A stretch of 64,000 bases of DNA, taken from Lachnospiraceae bacterium. GTDB taxonomy: Bacteria > Bacillota > Clostridia > Lachnospirales > Lachnospiraceae. The stretch covers positions 36,666 through 100,665 of the forward strand of contig JAILGE010000027.1 in assembly GCA_024697065.1 (NCBI GenBank). Direction: 5' to 3'. Under the pieces are notes generated by a model, which saw only the letters and a list, made by a program, of their open reading frames with translations, ran no database searches and had not been told where the DNA came from. The translations under genes and the position numbers were made by a program. Positions 9,151-16,995 of the stretch are shown piece by piece. How positions within the stretch are numbered: the first letter of the stretch is position 1; each line of letters opens with the position of its first letter.

Positions 9151-10803
9151 TTGAGAAAGAATTTTATCAAAACAGCTACGATGTTAGCAGCCGCATTTGT
9201 AACAGTATCAGCGGCTCTTACCTGCTCTGATAAGCTTCCCGGTTCGGGAAATGTTGCTGATGTTGCAACTGTTCAGGCATTAAATGCAACAAACTCTGTT
9301 GCTACAGGTGTTGACGTGTCCAAGTATCAGGGAAACGTTAACTGGGCACAGGTGCGTAACTCTGGCGTAAGCTTTGCTTTTATAAGAGTAGGAAGCACCA
9401 CATACGGAGTAGACCCTTACTTTGCAGCCAATATGGCAGGGGCTACCGCAGCAGGTCTTCGCACGGGTGTATATATATATTCATATGCGACTACACCCGA
9501 GCAGGCAGCTATGGAAGCTGGTATGGTGCTCAATCTGATCGCACCTTATCAGGTAAGCATGCCTGTGGTATTCGATATAGAAAGCAATGCTCATAAGAAG
9601 ATGACACCGGAGCAGAATGCTGCTGTCTGCAACACCTTCTGTTCCATAATCGAAGCTGCCGGATACTATCCCATGGTATACAGCAACACATTTTTCTTCA
9701 CCAACAAGATCGGTCCCATCTTCTATGATAAGTGGGTTGCCCAGTACGGTGCAAACTGCCAGATACCCGATGCAAGCATCTGGCAGGCTATGTGCAACGG
9801 AAGTGTGCCCGGTATCGCCGGTGATGTCGATATCGATTACATGATCAAGGATTACTCCAAGATCATCCTTGCTAACGGATTCTCCACAAGGGGCGGATAT
9901 ACTTACTACTATTCCAATTACAAGGTTGTCATGAACAACTTCGTAAAGGACGGAGAGTTCACCTATTTTATGGATCCTGTAGGACATAAGGTTGTAAATA
10001 CCTTCTATGCAGTAGGCGACGGAATGTACTACTTCGACACCAACGGACATATGCTCACCGGATTCCAGAAGCTTTTCGGAAGCACTTATTACTTTGGAAC
10101 AGACGGTAAGATGGCTATAGGTCAGATCCCGGTGGGAGACAAGACATATCTCTTCATGGCAGACGGTAAGATGTATACCGGCTGGACAAGCGACGGTGTA
10201 CATGCTTATTACTATTTCCCTGAGGACGGACATATGGCTAAGGGGCTCCAGGAGCTTTCCGGCAAAAAGTACTTCTTCGAGGATAACGGATGGATGGTTA
10301 TCGGTTACAAGGAGATCGGAGGTCTCAAGTATTTCTTCGATGCAGACGGAACCATGCATAAGGGATGGCTCTCCGATGGTATAAATATGTCTTACTTTGC
10401 AGAAGACGGACATATGCTCACAGGATTAAATACCATTGGAAAGAGCACATACTATTTCGATAAAGACGGACATGCCCTTAAGGGTGTTCAGGCAATCAGC
10501 GGAAATAATTACTATTTTGATCCTGTAACAGCAGAGCAGAAGACAGGACTGGTTGCAGATGCGGCTGGATTACTTTACTTCGATCCCGCGACCAAGATCC
10601 AGATGAAGGGTCTGGTAGCACTTCCTGATGGTGTAAGATACTTTGATGAGAAGACAGGTGTAATGAAGACAGGAATCCAGAAGATCAATAACATCAAGTA
10701 CTACTTTGATCCTGCAACAGGTGTACTTATGTGCAATGCAGTGATAACGGGTGCAAATAACCAGGTATTTATCACAGGCCCTGACGGATCTATCGTAGAG
10801 TAG
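9151..10803 (+). CDS. Secreted GH25 lysozyme with cell-wall-binding repeats
   Basis: This 550-residue protein starts with TTG, six bases after AAGGAGG, and has a signal peptide (residues 1 to about 25). Residues of about 50-235 are a glycoside hydrolase family 25 muramidase: GVDVSKYQG with Asp55 and PVVFDIES with Asp142 and Glu144, the expected catalytic acids. From about residue 245 to the end there are roughly a dozen aromatic/glycine repeats of about 20 residues (pattern YYF...DG.M.TG), the choline-binding-like wall repeats. The protein should cut peptidoglycan on the cell surface, either for remodelling or autolysis. It stands alone between the serS terminator and a tRNA. Family assignment is firm; the repeat ligand is unknown. 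Confidence 0.95.
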   Translation: MRKNFIKTATMLAAAFVTVSAALTCSDKLPGSGNVADVATVQALNATNSVATGVDVSKYQGNVNWAQVRNSGVSFAFIRVGSTTYGVDPYFAANMAGATAAGLRTGVYIYSYATTPEQAAMEAGMVLNLIAPYQVSMPVVFDIESNAHKKMTPEQNAAVCNTFCSIIEAAGYYPMVYSNTFFFTNKIGPIFYDKWVAQYGANCQIPDASIWQAMCNGSVPGIAGDVDIDYMIKDYSKIILANGFSTRGGYTYYYSNYKVVMNNFVKDGEFTYFMDPVGHKVVNTFYAVGDGMYYFDTNGHMLTGFQKLFGSTYYFGTDGKMAIGQIPVGDKTYLFMADGKMYTGWTSDGVHAYYYFPEDGHMAKGLQELSGKKYFFEDNGWMVIGYKEIGGLKYFFDADGTMHKGWLSDGINMSYFAEDGHMLTGLNTIGKSTYYFDKDGHALKGVQAISGNNYYFDPVTAEQKTGLVADAAGLLYFDPATKIQMKGLVALPDGVRYFDEKTGVMKTGIQKINNIKYYFDPATGVLMCNAVITGANNQVFITGPDGSIVE

Positions 10804-10840
10804 TATCAAAAAAGTTGCAATTTATCAGATTTCTGATATA

Positions 10841-10870
10841 GTTAATACGGATTTTATAATCCGTATTAAC
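10841..10870 (+). promoter_or_regulatory. Perfect 13-bp dyad overlapping the tRNA-Arg -10
   Basis: GTTAATACGGATT (10841-10853), a 4-nt centre and AATCCGTATTAAC (10858-10870) form a perfect inverted repeat that ends four bases before the tRNA. TATAAT at 10855-10860 lies in its centre and is well placed as the tRNA -10. No T run follows, so an operator or processing signal is more likely than a terminator. A second small dyad, ATCAGATTTCTGAT, lies at 10825-10838. Confidence 0.6.
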
Positions 10871-10874
10871 ATAG

Positions 10875-10948
10875 GTTTCTGTAGCTCAGCAGGATAGAGC
10901 GTTCGCCTCCTAAGCGAAAGGCCGGCGGTTCGAATCCGCCCAGGAACA
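10875..10948 (+). tRNA. tRNA-Arg (anticodon CCT)
   Basis: A full cloverleaf can be folded by hand. The acceptor GTTTCTG pairs with CAGGAAC with one G-T pair, the D arm is GCTC/GAGC, and the anticodon stem TTCGC/GCGAA holds loop CTCCTAA with anticodon CCT. The variable loop has 5 nt, the T arm is GGCGG/CCGCC with loop TTCGAAT, and the discriminator base is A. CCA is not encoded. It reads AGG codons. Confidence 0.96.
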
Positions 10949-10960
10949 TGTGCGTAAGCA

Positions 10961-11107
10961 TTGAGTCCGCGCGCGAAGAGATGGAAAGCCTGAGGAGAAC
11001 GAGTATGAGTTATCATACTCGTGAAACGAAGGATTTACATCGATGAGCATGCGGCGAAAGCCGCATCATCGAGCGAACGGAGTTCGCGAGATGTAGCGCG
11101 GACTCAA
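10961..11107 (+). ncRNA. Candidate structured RNA / folded repeat element behind tRNA-Arg
   Basis: A nested fold can be drawn by eye. A 12-bp perfect closing stem joins 10961-10972 (TTGAGTCCGCGC) to 11096-11107. A 9-bp hairpin with loop GTTA sits at 11000-11021. A 6-bp stem (11036-11041 with 11090-11095) stacks directly on the closing stem and encloses two hairpins. The first is ATGCGGC-GAAA-GCCGCAT (11049-11066, GNRA loop, extended by GATG/CATC across a 3-nt bulge). The second is GCGAAC-GGA-GTTCGC (11073-11087). No coding frame with a ribosome site fits. It would be read through from the tRNA promoter unless transcription stops first. It may be a non-coding RNA or a REP/MITE-like element; I recognise no known family. 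Confidence 0.55.
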
Positions 11108-11120
11108 TCAGCTTGAAGGT

Positions 11121-11174
11121 GCGAAAGCCGCATCATCGAGCGAACGGAGTTCGCGAGATGTAGCGCGGACTCAA
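11121..11174 (+). repeat. 54-bp direct repeat of the 3' half of the folded element
   Basis: Bases 11121-11174 are an exact copy of 11054-11107, with a period of 67. The copy keeps the GGA hairpin, the inner-stem 3' arm and the 12-base closing-stem 3' arm, but not the 5' half of the GAAA hairpin. The closing arm at 10961 could therefore pair with either copy. A further short echo, ATGCGGCGAAAGCC, lies at 11219-11232. The rest of 11175-11322 holds only a possible TATAAT (11246-11251) ahead of the next gene. Confidence 0.9.
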
Positions 11175-11322
11175 AAGCAACCTCTAAAGATGCTTTACGC
11201 AACACTATGTGAGGGAAATGCGGCGAAAGCCAAAATCTAATGCAATATAATACCCGCCTCCTGCATTATTCATTTGGTAAAGGGTATTTAGGCGTGAGCC
11301 GAAAGAAATAAGAGGAGAAACT

Positions 11323-12477
11323 ATGAAAAAAAGAGCTAAATTTATTTTTGCAATACTTGCAACTACAACAGTAATGGCAGGTTGTACACCCAAGGGTGGA
11401 GATGACCCCAGTGTAAGTGGTCCCGTTGTGGAAATTCCCTCATTAGTTGGCGGCGGTAATCCCGCAACAGATGCACCCGAAGCAACAGATGCTTCAGCAG
11501 AGGATGATTCAGTTCCCGAAGGAATGTACAGAAGTGAGCTTACAAATGAGATCATTTCAAAGGATATCGAGAACCAGCGTCCCGTTGCAGTAATGGTTGA
11601 TAACGAGACATACGCATATCCTCACATGGGTCTTAACCAGGCTGATATCGTATATGAGATCATGAACAGCACAGCTAACGGTCGTATCACACGTCTAATG
11701 GTTCTCGTAAAGGACTGGAAGAATATCGAGCAGTTAGGTTCTATCAGAAGTGCACGTCCCACAAACTTTATGCTTGCAGGTGACTGGAATGCTATCCTCG
11801 TTCACGATGGTGGTCCCTTCTACATCAATGATTTCATCGCAAGAAAGTACACAAATAACTTAAGCGGTGGATTTGCAAGATTCTCAAACGGTAAGGCTAC
11901 AGAGTTCACAGAGTATCTTACAAGCGAGAATTACACCAACCCTTCAACAGGTAAGTCTTATGACGGACTCATCTCCAGAGTTGAAAAGGGTGGATACAGC
12001 GAAGAGTACAACGATTACTACAATGGAAGAGAGTTCACATTCGTAAAGGGCGGAAATCGTGATCTTGACGGCGATTCCGCAACAGATATCAAGCTTCCCT
12101 TCCAGCACACAAGCTCAGAGCTTAAGTACAACGAAGAGACAGGAACATATGATTATTACACATACGGTGATGCTCATATCGATCCTCTTGATGATGACAA
12201 GGTTCTTTCTTTCGAGAACGTTATCATCGAAAAGGCTGACTTCACAAAGCTTGATGACAATGGATACCTTATCTACAATGTTCTTCAGCCCGATCCCTGG
12301 GAAGGTTACTACTGCACCAACGGAAAGGTGATCGAGATCACATGGCAGAAGATGGGTGAGGACAGTCCTACATATTACTTTGAGAAAGAGAGCGGAATGC
12401 CTCTCGAGCTCAACACAGGTAAGACATATATCACACTTGTACCGGATGATCAGTGGAAAGATGTTAAGATCGACTGA
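11323..12477 (+). CDS. DUF3048 (YerB-like) lipoprotein
   Basis: The 384-residue protein has an N-terminal signal with lipobox VMAGC, so it is probably lipid-anchored outside the membrane. An acidic T/A/E-rich stalk follows up to about residue 70. The rest is DUF3048: RPVAVMVDN, ADIVYE, GRITRLMVL and GSIRSARP are its recurring motifs. The C-terminal half contains the second YerB domain ending in a short beta-rich segment. YerB of Bacillus is of unknown function. The ATG follows AGAGGAG at a good distance. The gene stands alone and ends at a strong terminator; its 5' leader contains a TATAAT at 11246. Confidence 0.92.
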   Translation: MKKRAKFIFAILATTTVMAGCTPKGGDDPSVSGPVVEIPSLVGGGNPATDAPEATDASAEDDSVPEGMYRSELTNEIISKDIENQRPVAVMVDNETYAYPHMGLNQADIVYEIMNSTANGRITRLMVLVKDWKNIEQLGSIRSARPTNFMLAGDWNAILVHDGGPFYINDFIARKYTNNLSGGFARFSNGKATEFTEYLTSENYTNPSTGKSYDGLISRVEKGGYSEEYNDYYNGREFTFVKGGNRDLDGDSATDIKLPFQHTSSELKYNEETGTYDYYTYGDAHIDPLDDDKVLSFENVIIEKADFTKLDDNGYLIYNVLQPDPWEGYYCTNGKVIEITWQKMGEDSPTYYFEKESGMPLELNTGKTYITLVPDDQWKDVKID

Positions 12478-12505
12478 TCGGTTGATTGGACAGAAAGCTA
12501 ACGGG

Positions 12506-12541
12506 GCGAGGTCTTGTATGGACCTCGCTCTTTTATTTTTT
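12506..12541 (+). terminator. Terminator after the DUF3048 gene
   Basis: GCGAGGTC pairs perfectly with GACCTCGC across a 7-nt loop and is followed by TCTTTTATTTTTTT. It lies before the MATE start, which argues against a longer N-terminus for that protein. Confidence 0.95.
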
Positions 12542-12563
12542 TATAAGTATCAGGAGATTTTCC

Positions 12564-13952
12564 ATGCTTAGCAGATTTAAGAAAAAATTTATTGGAGATA
12601 GAGCTTTTTACAAAAAATATATAATGATCGCGCTTCCCATGATCATTCAGAGTGCCATAACCAATTTCGTGAGCCTCCTGGATAATATAATGGTAGGGAA
12701 GCTTGGCACCGAGCAGATGGCAGGTGTTGCCATAGTTAACCAGCTGTTTTTTGTTGTAATGCTGGCTAACTTCGGAATAGTATCCGCAGGAGGAATTTTC
12801 GGTTCTCAGTATTTCGGACAGCAGGATCATGAAGGTCATATGTATACCTTCAGATTCCGTCTGTATGCTTCAATATTCGCCTCTATTCTGGCGACTGTAA
12901 TTCTGTATCTGTTCGGAGGAGATATCATATCTCTGTATCTGACGGAGACAGATAATCCGGACAGCATAGAAGCAACGCATGCTTTCGCGATGCAATATCT
13001 TTTTATCATGTTCATCGGCTGGATCCCTTTTGCCATTACTCAGGCTTACGCATCGGCAGTAAAGGAAACAGAGCAGACCTTTGTACCTATGATAGCGGGA
13101 TTATGCGGTATCGCTGCCAATGCTTTGTTGGACTGGATCCTGATCTTTGGTATAGGTCCCTGTCCTGCACTTGGAGTAAAGGGAGCTGCTATTGCGACTG
13201 TCATTTCCAGAATTATAGAAATGAGCATAGTTGTAATATGGGCTCACAGACATTTGGAGATGAATAAGTTCCTGGTGGGTGCATATAAGGGATTCAGGGT
13301 GCCGGTGAAGCTTTTCGGTGATATCATGAAAAAAGGTACTCCGATAATCATCAATGAGATACTGTGGGCTGCCGGAATGACAGTTCTGACTCAGGCCTAT
13401 TCGCAAAGGGGACTCGATGTGGTAGCGGCGCAGAATATTGCCAATACCATCAACAACCTTTTCAATATTGTGTTCATCCAGCTTGGTGCCTGTATATCAA
13501 TAATAATCGGACAGTATCTTGGTGCAGGAGATTTTGAGAAAGCGAAAGAAGTTGATACACAGATGATATTTTTCAGCGTGGTGAGTTGTATTTTCATGGC
13601 AGCGCTCATGCTGATCACGGGCAGATTTTTTCCTGATCTTTATAATACATCTGATGATATCAAGGATCTGGCAAGAAAATTTATACTTGTACAGGCGATC
13701 TCCATGCCTTTCTGCGCCTTCAGTCACTGTTCCTATTTCACATTGAGATCGGGGGGCAAGACGATAGTTACTTTCCTTTTTGACAGTGCATTTACATGGG
13801 TTATCACAGTTACCTTGGCACAGTCACTTGTTAACTTTACGAGTCTCGGTATCATTATGATATTTATATTGGTAACATCTACCGAGCTGATCAAAAATGT
13901 AGTGGGCTACTTCATGGTAAAGAGCGGTGTATGGCTTAATAAGATAGTCTGA
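12564..13952 (+). CDS. MATE family multidrug/organic cation exporter
   Basis: The 462-residue inner-membrane protein has about 12 hydrophobic segments. Family landmarks are ALPMIIQSAITNFVSLLDNIMVGKLG near the N-terminus and VAAQNIANTINNLFNIVFIQLGAC in the second half. MATE proteins expel drugs or metabolites in exchange for Na+ or H+. I take ATG 12564, which has AGGAG eight bases upstream; an in-frame start at 12486 would put 26 residues through the preceding terminator. Its stop overlaps the start of the next gene by one base (TGATG), so the two are translationally coupled. The substrate cannot be read from the sequence. Confidence 0.94.
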   Translation: MLSRFKKKFIGDRAFYKKYIMIALPMIIQSAITNFVSLLDNIMVGKLGTEQMAGVAIVNQLFFVVMLANFGIVSAGGIFGSQYFGQQDHEGHMYTFRFRLYASIFASILATVILYLFGGDIISLYLTETDNPDSIEATHAFAMQYLFIMFIGWIPFAITQAYASAVKETEQTFVPMIAGLCGIAANALLDWILIFGIGPCPALGVKGAAIATVISRIIEMSIVVIWAHRHLEMNKFLVGAYKGFRVPVKLFGDIMKKGTPIIINEILWAAGMTVLTQAYSQRGLDVVAAQNIANTINNLFNIVFIQLGACISIIIGQYLGAGDFEKAKEVDTQMIFFSVVSCIFMAALMLITGRFFPDLYNTSDDIKDLARKFILVQAISMPFCAFSHCSYFTLRSGGKTIVTFLFDSAFTWVITVTLAQSLVNFTSLGIIMIFILVTSTELIKNVVGYFMVKSGVWLNKIV

Positions 13953-14740
13953 TGAAAAAGCAAAACCTTACCTTACTGGAAAATCTGATACGGCCGACGG
14001 ATGAGAAGATTTTCAGATCCGCCTGCGACAAGCTGATCCTGCGCCCTGAGCATGCGAAGGGTGTGGGGACTCTTGGCGAAAAAAGCATTCATGCAGTATT
14101 AAAGTATTACTATATTCCTGATGAAAGGTTTCATGAGATACCGATAGACAGGTTTGTTGCGGATGCCTGTAAGGAAGGCGAGATCTTCGAGATTCAAAGC
14201 AGAGGTTTTCATCTGCTTAAGGATAAACTTGATCGATTTCTTGAAGATCATGAAGTAACTGTAGTTTACCCGATAGCGGGACTAAAGTGGTTACGGTTCG
14301 TGGATCCCGAAACCGGTGAGATAAAGCCTCCGCGCAAGTCTCCCAAGAAGGGACACCCTTATGATGCTCTCAATGAATTGATCAGTATCAGGAAATATCT
14401 GTCTGATCCTCATCTCCATGTGATCCTTTGTATTCTGGAGACAGAGGAATATACTATCCTCGACGGATACGGGAAAGACAGGAAAAAGCACGCGACCCGT
14501 GCAGACAAGGTCCCGGTAAATATCATTAAAGAGATAGAGATCGACAGTCCTAAAGACTATCTGAACTTTCTGCCGGAAAATCTACCGGATGAATTCACCA
14601 CAAAAGATATAGCGGAAGCCGTCCATCGCCCCTTATACGAAGCCCAGGCTCTTTGTACCATACTGTCGGGGATGGATCTGATCACAAAGACCGGCACCAG
14701 GAACAGGTATTATCTCTATACCGGAAAAAAAGATAATTGA
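13952..14740 (+). CDS. Conserved hypothetical, possible nuclease-like fold plus winged helix
   Basis: This 262-residue soluble protein is coupled to the MATE gene by a one-base overlap. I do not recognise a named family. The N-terminal part carries GEKSIHAVLKYYY, then DRFVADACKEGEIFEIQSRGF and HEVTVVYPI. The spacing of E...D...E-x-Q resembles a PD-(D/E)XK nuclease core with Gln in place of Lys, but this is only suggestive. The last 60 residues (TTKDIAEAVHRPLYEAQALCTILSGMDLI) look like a winged-helix domain. A role in DNA or RNA handling is inference. Confidence 0.6.
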   Translation: MKKQNLTLLENLIRPTDEKIFRSACDKLILRPEHAKGVGTLGEKSIHAVLKYYYIPDERFHEIPIDRFVADACKEGEIFEIQSRGFHLLKDKLDRFLEDHEVTVVYPIAGLKWLRFVDPETGEIKPPRKSPKKGHPYDALNELISIRKYLSDPHLHVILCILETEEYTILDGYGKDRKKHATRADKVPVNIIKEIEIDSPKDYLNFLPENLPDEFTTKDIAEAVHRPLYEAQALCTILSGMDLITKTGTRNRYYLYTGKKDN

Positions 14741-14761
14741 CACAGCAAAGGGGGATACATT

Positions 14762-16036
14762 ATGGAAGATAAGAAATTTGCCGGAGAAGCAGCAAAAGAA
14801 AATGATGAGAAACTGACTGAAAGAGAAGGTGGATTGTATTCCAGAAAAAGGGACCCGCGATCTCCTTTTGCGCGTGACTATACAAGAATACTTCATTCTA
14901 TGGCATACAGAAGGATGAAGCATAAAACACAGGTGTTTTTTAATGAAGCAGGTAATGATCATATCTGCACAAGGATAGAGCATGTAGCACATGTTGAATC
15001 TGTGGCTTCAACCATAGCACAGGTACTGGGGCTTAACTTCGATCTCACCAGAGCCATCGCCATCGGACATGATATAGGTCATGCACCCTTTGGCCATACC
15101 GGCGAGAAGATCCTTGATGATATTGTTAAGAAATATATTTATACGGACAGTAAAGAAAAAGGAAAAGTTTTCTGGCATGAAAAGAATGGAGTCCGTTTTG
15201 CCGATAATATAGAACTGTTGGAAGATCCCGACGGTAACTTTGATAATATGCATCTGACTTATGCAGTGAGAGACGGTATTATCTGTCACTGCGGCGAGGT
15301 GGATAAGAACGGATTGAGACCCAGATCGGAACGCATGGATCTTAATTTGATCCAAAAGGCCGGTGAAGTGGAAGCCTGCACCTGGGAAGGATGCGTGGTG
15401 AAGATGGCTGATAAGATCGCTTACCTCGGAAGAGATATCCAGGACGCAAAAACCATGGGATATCTGTCAGATGATATGCTGGCCGAGCTTAACCGTGAGA
15501 TAAGCAAAGATGCAGATCATGTAGTCAACACAACGAATATAATTCAGGAAATGATCGCGGATATCTGTGACAACAGCTCCCCGGAGAAAGGTATATTACT
15601 CTCCGCAGAGAAAAACGAACAGTTAAAGATCATAAAAGAATTCAATTATAAATATATATATGGAAATTCACGACTTCATCCCTTTGAAGAATATGCCCGC
15701 CTGGTATTGGGAGAACTGTTCAAGGCATTATATTCTTACTACGACGGAGAAAAAACTTTTGCAAGATTAGAGAAAAATGAATTCGACAGAAGACCCTTTG
15801 TCAGGAATTTTGCAGAGTGGTTGATAGGATATACCGAGATCACAGATGATATGAAGAAGGATGTCTCTTCCGGGTGGAGAGACTGCATTGAAAAAGAAAG
15901 TACCGTTCATCTGAACAAGCGAATCTACGGTCATCTTGAAACCGAGCACATATATGCACAGGCGATCATAGATTTCCTGGCCGGAATGACGGATGTCTAT
16001 GCAACAAAGGCTTTCGAGCAGCTGCTCATGTGTTAA
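14762..16036 (+). CDS. dGTPase-like HD-domain triphosphohydrolase
   Basis: The 424-residue protein of the Dgt family hydrolyses deoxynucleoside triphosphates to the nucleoside and tripolyphosphate. The N-terminus has RDPRSPFARDYTRILHSMAYRRM, as in the family. The HD metal site is visible: His74 in RIEHVAHVESVA, His103-Asp104 in GHDIGHAPFGHTGE, and a distal Asp in KMADKIAYLGRDIQDA. An AAAGGGGGA ribosome site precedes the ATG. It follows the hypothetical gene by 21 bases and probably closes that operon. Dgt-type enzymes can also limit phage by lowering dNTP pools; nothing here shows that role. Confidence 0.93.
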   Translation: MEDKKFAGEAAKENDEKLTEREGGLYSRKRDPRSPFARDYTRILHSMAYRRMKHKTQVFFNEAGNDHICTRIEHVAHVESVASTIAQVLGLNFDLTRAIAIGHDIGHAPFGHTGEKILDDIVKKYIYTDSKEKGKVFWHEKNGVRFADNIELLEDPDGNFDNMHLTYAVRDGIICHCGEVDKNGLRPRSERMDLNLIQKAGEVEACTWEGCVVKMADKIAYLGRDIQDAKTMGYLSDDMLAELNREISKDADHVVNTTNIIQEMIADICDNSSPEKGILLSAEKNEQLKIIKEFNYKYIYGNSRLHPFEEYARLVLGELFKALYSYYDGEKTFARLEKNEFDRRPFVRNFAEWLIGYTEITDDMKKDVSSGWRDCIEKESTVHLNKRIYGHLETEHIYAQAIIDFLAGMTDVYATKAFEQLLMC

Positions 16037-16090
16037 AGGGAAAAAGGATATAAAAGTTGGATAATTATTCGAAATTGGTACACTTTATTT

Positions 16091-16130
16091 AAATCGGTTT
16101 TATTTAAATGAATTTAAACAAAACCGTTTT
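16091..16130 (+). repeat. 40-bp near-perfect AT-rich palindrome
   Basis: AAATCGGTTTTATTTAAAT (16091-16109) is almost the reverse complement of 16112-16130, with two mismatches around a tiny loop. It sits 55 bases after the dGTPase stop at the edge of the decayed island. It may be a weak terminator, an operator or a mobile-element end; there is no clear T run. Confidence 0.65.
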
Positions 16131-16151
16131 GAATTGAAGTGGAGAAATTAA

Positions 16152-16256
16152 TTGTTTATAGGAAGAGAAAGGGAATTAGAGTCGCTGGAGACGGTATATA
16201 ACCCACTGCGGACAACGGTGCTAGTGTTGTTTTTATATTATTATATGATAATCTGA
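16152..16256 (+). pseudogene. N-terminal remnant of an archaeal-type AAA ATPase
   Basis: A TTG start with GGAGA upstream opens a 34-codon frame beginning FIGRERELESLETVYN. FIGRE.EL..LE..Y is the typical first line of the Arch_ATPase/DUF234 family. The frame then loses resemblance and stops at 16254-16256, well before any Walker A motif. I read it as a truncated gene start left by deletion. Confidence 0.6.
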
Positions 16257-16259
16257 TAA

Positions 16260-16376
16260 TCCCCAAAAGCTGAATATTATAGTACTCAAGAAGAGTATGA
16301 AAAGTTGGTCAATATGCGTGATGATATTGAATGGCCAAGGAGTAAAGATAGCTGGGGATTACCGAAGGAGAAAAAC
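16260..16376 (+). pseudogene. Orphan coding fragment 1 of the decayed island
   Basis: The frame is open from 16260, after stop codons, and has a protein-like composition: EEYEKLVNMRDDIEWPRSK then DSWGLPKEKN. It runs in frame into the next gene. There is no usable start of its own. By analogy with the fragments at 16861 and 17739 it looks like the tail of a larger lost protein; the family is not recognised. Confidence 0.45.
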
Positions 16377-16844
16377 ATGAATAAAAAGCTTAAGTATTGC
16401 ATATGCGTTTTAGCGGCAGTGATAGTGGCTACTATAATAATAATTATAGGTGATCATCAATATCATGGGATTGGAGCTACAGTAACAGTAAACGATAATA
16501 GTTTCAAATTAAGTGAAGATGTTGAATGTTGTTTTAGGTATGATGAAAATCAGAAAGAAAAAGTGAGTAGTAAAAGAATAAAGGATGGAATCAAATTTAA
16601 AAGTCATTCAGATGAAAAAGCTGCATACGAATATACATTCTGTCTGGAAGGAAATGGGATAAAAGTATATCCGAGAATCAGTTTTTTTCATCAGTTTGGT
16701 GATCATGATAGGTATAATTTATTAATTGAGCTCACTCCTAATGGAGATGGAACATACAAAGCGGTAGTAAAAGAAAATGGGAGAATTTATTACATGTGCA
16801 AAGATGTTGAGAAGGATGGTATCGCATTTCAAATCGGACCATGA
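16377..16844 (+). CDS. Small membrane-anchored protein, paralogue A1
   Basis: This 155-residue protein has a short lysine-rich start, one transmembrane helix (about residues 5-27, CVLAAVIVATIIIII) and an outside domain of about 125 residues ending DGIAFQIGP. I chose ATG 16377, with GAAGGAG six bases before it. It is a full-length paralogue of the gene at 18922 (also 155 residues). Shared blocks include NDNSFKLSE, KDGIKFKS, AAYEYTFCLEGNGI and RISFFH. Family and function are unknown. Codon use is AT-richer than flanking housekeeping genes. A surface-facing immunity-type role is one possibility given the neighbours, but it is inference. Confidence 0.75.
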   Translation: MNKKLKYCICVLAAVIVATIIIIIGDHQYHGIGATVTVNDNSFKLSEDVECCFRYDENQKEKVSSKRIKDGIKFKSHSDEKAAYEYTFCLEGNGIKVYPRISFFHQFGDHDRYNLLIELTPNGDGTYKAVVKENGRIYYMCKDVEKDGIAFQIGP

Positions 16845-16860
16845 GTATGTTTGATTAATT

Positions 16861-16992
16861 ATATATGGAATTCCATGGAAAGATGTAAGCAAACTAGATT
16901 ACATTGATTCTAAAAGCAATTTTATAACACAAATTGAATATGGGCATGATCGTATTCTGATGGAAAAATTTACACCAGAGGACAATAATTAG
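16861..16992 (+). pseudogene. Orphan coding fragment 2 of the decayed island
   Basis: A 43-codon frame reads IYGIPWKDVSKLDYIDS..., then ITQIEYGHDRILMEKFTPED and stops three bases before the next ATG. It has no start codon or ribosome site at its head. It resembles a protein C-terminus; its last residues (MEKFTPE) echo fragment 3 (MTEFSPE). Confidence 0.5.
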
Positions 16993-16995
16993 AGT

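Noticed and set aside
9481..10413. 310-codon minus-strand open frame opposite the lysozyme
   Set aside because: It is produced by the repeated codons of the wall-binding repeats; there is no start signal, and the + strand gene is certain.
10825..11016. Minus-strand frame over the tRNA
   Set aside because: It covers the tRNA and part of the folded element; no coding signs.
12486..12563. Longer N-terminus for the MATE exporter
   Set aside because: It would translate through the DUF3048 terminator; ATG 12564 has its own AGGAG.
16305..16376. TTG start adding 24 residues to paralogue A1
   Set aside because: Paralogue A2 starts at the position matching ATG 16377, and that ATG has the ribosome site.
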